Assembly: GCA_947468255.1 (NCBI GenBank)
Contig: CANIMM010000138.1
Location: forward strand, 1-7,756
Reading direction: 5' to 3'
Length of the DNA stretch: 7,756 bases
Source of the DNA: Chitinophagaceae bacterium
Lineage (GTDB): Bacteria > Bacteroidota > Bacteroidia > Chitinophagales > Chitinophagaceae
In this document: piece after piece, positions 5,682 through 7,756 of the stretch
Numbering within the stretch: position 1 is the first letter of the stretch
How the letters are laid out: the number at the start of each line of letters is the position of its first letter
Translations under genes and position numbers: made by a program
The notes under the pieces: model-generated
Told to the model about the DNA's origin: nothing
What the model saw: only the letters and a program-made list of their open reading frames with translations
Database searches by the model: none

Positions 5682-7756
5682 ATGGAACTAACGACGGCGA
5701 TACAAAAATATAACCTTACGGATGCAGAAGAGAAAAAAGAGATCCTTCGGCACTACCGCGGATTATTAAGGGAACTAAAGCCAAAACTAAAACCCGGCGA
5801 TAAAGAACTACTGCGAACTGCCTTTGAAATGGCGGTCAATGCCCATAAAACCATGCGCAGAAAAAGTGGGGAGCCCTATATTTTACACCCCCTATCTGTT
5901 GCTAAAATTTGTGCCGAGGAAATTGGACTAGGTATCAGGAGTACGATTTGTGCACTGCTGCATGATACTGTAGAAGATACGGATATTTCTCTTGAAGATG
6001 TAGAGCGGGAATTTGGATCAGAAATTGCCAAAATTGTGGATGGGCTTACCAAGATCAGCACGGTGATCGACACCAATACTAGCCAACAAGCAGAAAATTT
6101 TAAAAAGATATTGCTTACCCTCACGGATGACCCCAGGGTGATTTTAATTAAATTAGCTGACCGCCTCCACAACATGCGAACCCTCGACAGCATGAAGCGG
6201 GAGAAGCAATTAAAAGTGAGTAGTGAAACGGTGTATGTATATGCGCCCCTAGCGCACCGCATGGGCCTGTATGCCATCAAAACTGAAATGGAAGATCTTT
6301 CCATGAAGTACCTAGAGCCTGATACCTATCGCTATATCGCCCAAAAATTAAGCGAAACAAAAAGAGAACGTACCCGATACATCAATGACTTTATTCGGCC
6401 ATTAAAAGAAAAGCTGGAGAAAGCAGATTTTGAATTCGAAATTTATGGTAGGCCAAAAAGCATTCATTCCATTTGGAATAAAATGAAAAAAAAGGGAGTC
6501 AGTTTTGAAGAAGTGTATGACCTGTTTGCCATCCGTATTATTGTAGACTCAGCTCATGAAAAAGAAAAAGGAGATTGCTGGAAAGTATATAGCATTATCA
6601 CGGATGAATACAATCCTTCGCCCGAAAGACTAAGAGACTGGCTCAGCAACCCCAAAAGCAATGGATATGAGGCGCTGCACACCACCGTTATGGGACCACA
6701 GGGCAAATGGGTGGAAGTGCAGATACGCACCAAGCGCATGAATGAAATTGCAGAAAAGGGCCTTGCCGCTCACTGGAAATACAAAGAAGGTACTGCCGAT
6801 GAAAGCCGCTTTGATAAATGGTTCAGCCAAATTAGAGAAGCCCTAGGCAGCCAAGATTCCAATTCCATTGATTTTTTGCAAGACTTTAAAACCTCCTTCC
6901 TTGCAGAAGAGATTTACGTTTACACTCCTAAAGGAGATGTGAAAATGCTGCCAATCGGTGCTACCGCACTCGACTTTGCATTTGGTGTGCATACTGCCGT
7001 GGGCAGTAAATGTATTGGCGCAAAAGTAAATCACAAGCTGGTACCAATCGGACATAAACTGCGCAGTGGTGACCAGATAGAAATTATTACCAGTGCCAAA
7101 CAAAAACCCAATCAAGAATGGCTCAACCTGGTAGTAACCAGCAAAGCAAAGCAAAAAATAAAGGACACACTCAAAGAGGAAAAAAGAAAAATTGCTGAAG
7201 ATGGTAAATATATTTTACAAAAAAAATTGGAAGCAATCGGGGGAGTAATGACTCAGCACAATCTGGATGAACTGGCTACTTATTACAAAGTAAATTCCTC
7301 GCTGGATTTACTCTATGATATTGCTATCAAAAAGATTGACCTTAAAGAAATAAAAGAATTTACTGCTTCAGGCGACCGATTGTTTCCACCAAAATTGGTG
7401 AAGCCTGAAACAGAAGATAAAAATGAAACAGAGATCAGTGCTAAATCTTACAACAAAAAAGATACAGAACTCATTATCTTCGGAGAAAGCAGTGACCGCA
7501 TTATGTATACGCTGGCCAATTGCTGTAAACCCATACCAGGCGATGATGTGTTTGGATTTATTACTACCGGCGAAGGCCTAAAAATACACCGCACCAATTG
7601 CCCCAATGCAGCCCGATTGATGTCGAACTATGGGCACCGGGTGGTAAAAACCAAATGGGCCAAAAACAAGGAGATCTCCTTTCTGACTGGATTGAAAATA
7701 ATTGGATTGGATGATGTAGGAGTAATCCATAAAATCACCAACCTAATAAGTGGAGA
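5682..7756 (+). CDS. rel: Bifunctional (p)ppGpp synthetase/hydrolase, RelA/SpoT family (3' end outside window)
   Basis: Makes and degrades the alarmone (p)ppGpp from GTP/GDP and ATP, setting the stringent response. I translated 691 codons from the ATG at 5682; long Rel proteins are about 740 residues, so only the end of the ACT domain is missing. The HD hydrolase domain is intact: H55, H69, H94-D95 (ALLHDTVEDT) and D160/N164 (KLADRLHNMRTL). The synthetase domain is also intact: YGRPKSIHSIW (255-265), YDLFAIRII (279-287), the guanine-stacking NGY (Y329) and EVQIRT with E345/Q347. A TGS domain spans about 409-470, a conserved Cys/His region includes C613, C614, H636 and C640, and an ACT domain begins near 665. 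With both active sites present it is probably bifunctional. It diverges from the tRNA-Leu/tig/clp genes. The next in-frame Met is residue 50, inside the HD domain, so the start is well fixed. Confidence 0.96.
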   Translation, partial: MELTTAIQKYNLTDAEEKKEILRHYRGLLRELKPKLKPGDKELLRTAFEMAVNAHKTMRRKSGEPYILHPLSVAKICAEEIGLGIRSTICALLHDTVEDTDISLEDVEREFGSEIAKIVDGLTKISTVIDTNTSQQAENFKKILLTLTDDPRVILIKLADRLHNMRTLDSMKREKQLKVSSETVYVYAPLAHRMGLYAIKTEMEDLSMKYLEPDTYRYIAQKLSETKRERTRYINDFIRPLKEKLEKADFEFEIYGRPKSIHSIWNKMKKKGVSFEEVYDLFAIRIIVDSAHEKEKGDCWKVYSIITDEYNPSPERLRDWLSNPKSNGYEALHTTVMGPQGKWVEVQIRTKRMNEIAEKGLAAHWKYKEGTADESRFDKWFSQIREALGSQDSNSIDFLQDFKTSFLAEEIYVYTPKGDVKMLPIGATALDFAFGVHTAVGSKCIGAKVNHKLVPIGHKLRSGDQIEIITSAKQKPNQEWLNLVVTSKAKQKIKDTLKEEKRKIAEDGKYILQKKLEAIGGVMTQHNLDELATYYKVNSSLDLLYDIAIKKIDLKEIKEFTASGDRLFPPKLVKPETEDKNETEISAKSYNKKDTELIIFGESSDRIMYTLANCCKPIPGDDVFGFITTGEGLKIHRTNCPNAARLMSNYGHRVVKTKWAKNKEISFLTGLKIIGLDDVGVIHKITNLISG

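Noticed and set aside
5876..7154. Minus-strand open frames opposite rel
   Set aside because: They are antisense to conserved HD, synthetase and TGS motifs and have no promoter or recognisable protein features.
1..7756. CRISPR array, insertion sequence, phage or toxin-antitoxin module
   Set aside because: No regularly spaced direct repeats, transposase, integrase or paired small toxin genes are seen. The kinase-like gene has weak HipA-like aspects but no HipB-like partner beside it.

Overview
This window looks like a chromosomal core region of a Bacteroidota bacterium, probably in or near the Chitinophagaceae. The reasons are the AT-leaning sequence, the absence of clear Shine-Dalgarno sites, several upstream TAnnTTTG boxes typical of Bacteroidota promoters, the tig-clpP-clpP-clpX order and the protein sequence style. 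The family assignment is inference; no database was searched.

Layout. Bases 1-5505 are encoded on the minus strand. In the direction of transcription the order is tRNA-Leu(UAG), tig (trigger factor), clpP1, clpP2, an unrecognised gene with protein-kinase-like motifs, and clpX (its 3' end is cut off by the window start). On the plus strand, diverging from the tRNA, is a long (p)ppGpp synthetase/hydrolase gene (rel) that runs off the right end. No gap between genes exceeds 300 bases; the longest is 3664-3950, which holds a tig terminator, a second hairpin and a clpP1 promoter candidate.

How the genes work together. Trigger factor meets nascent chains at the ribosome; ClpX unfolds substrates for ClpP; Rel adjusts growth to amino-acid supply. 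Two points stand out. There are two ClpP paralogues, both with an intact Ser-His-Asp triad but with different N-termini, which suggests a mixed ClpP particle. Between clpP2 and clpX sits a 362-residue protein with an apparent atypical kinase core (Lys, GD-x4-N loop, DFD). It has its own consensus promoter, built into the tail of the clpP2 terminator and placed so that the mRNA would be nearly leaderless. This gene is the best candidate for something undescribed: a possible phosphotransferase linked to ClpXP.

Other structure: an 8-base-period inverted repeat between the tRNA and tig, a 13-base dyad at the clpX promoter, and two mutually exclusive hairpins upstream of clpP1.
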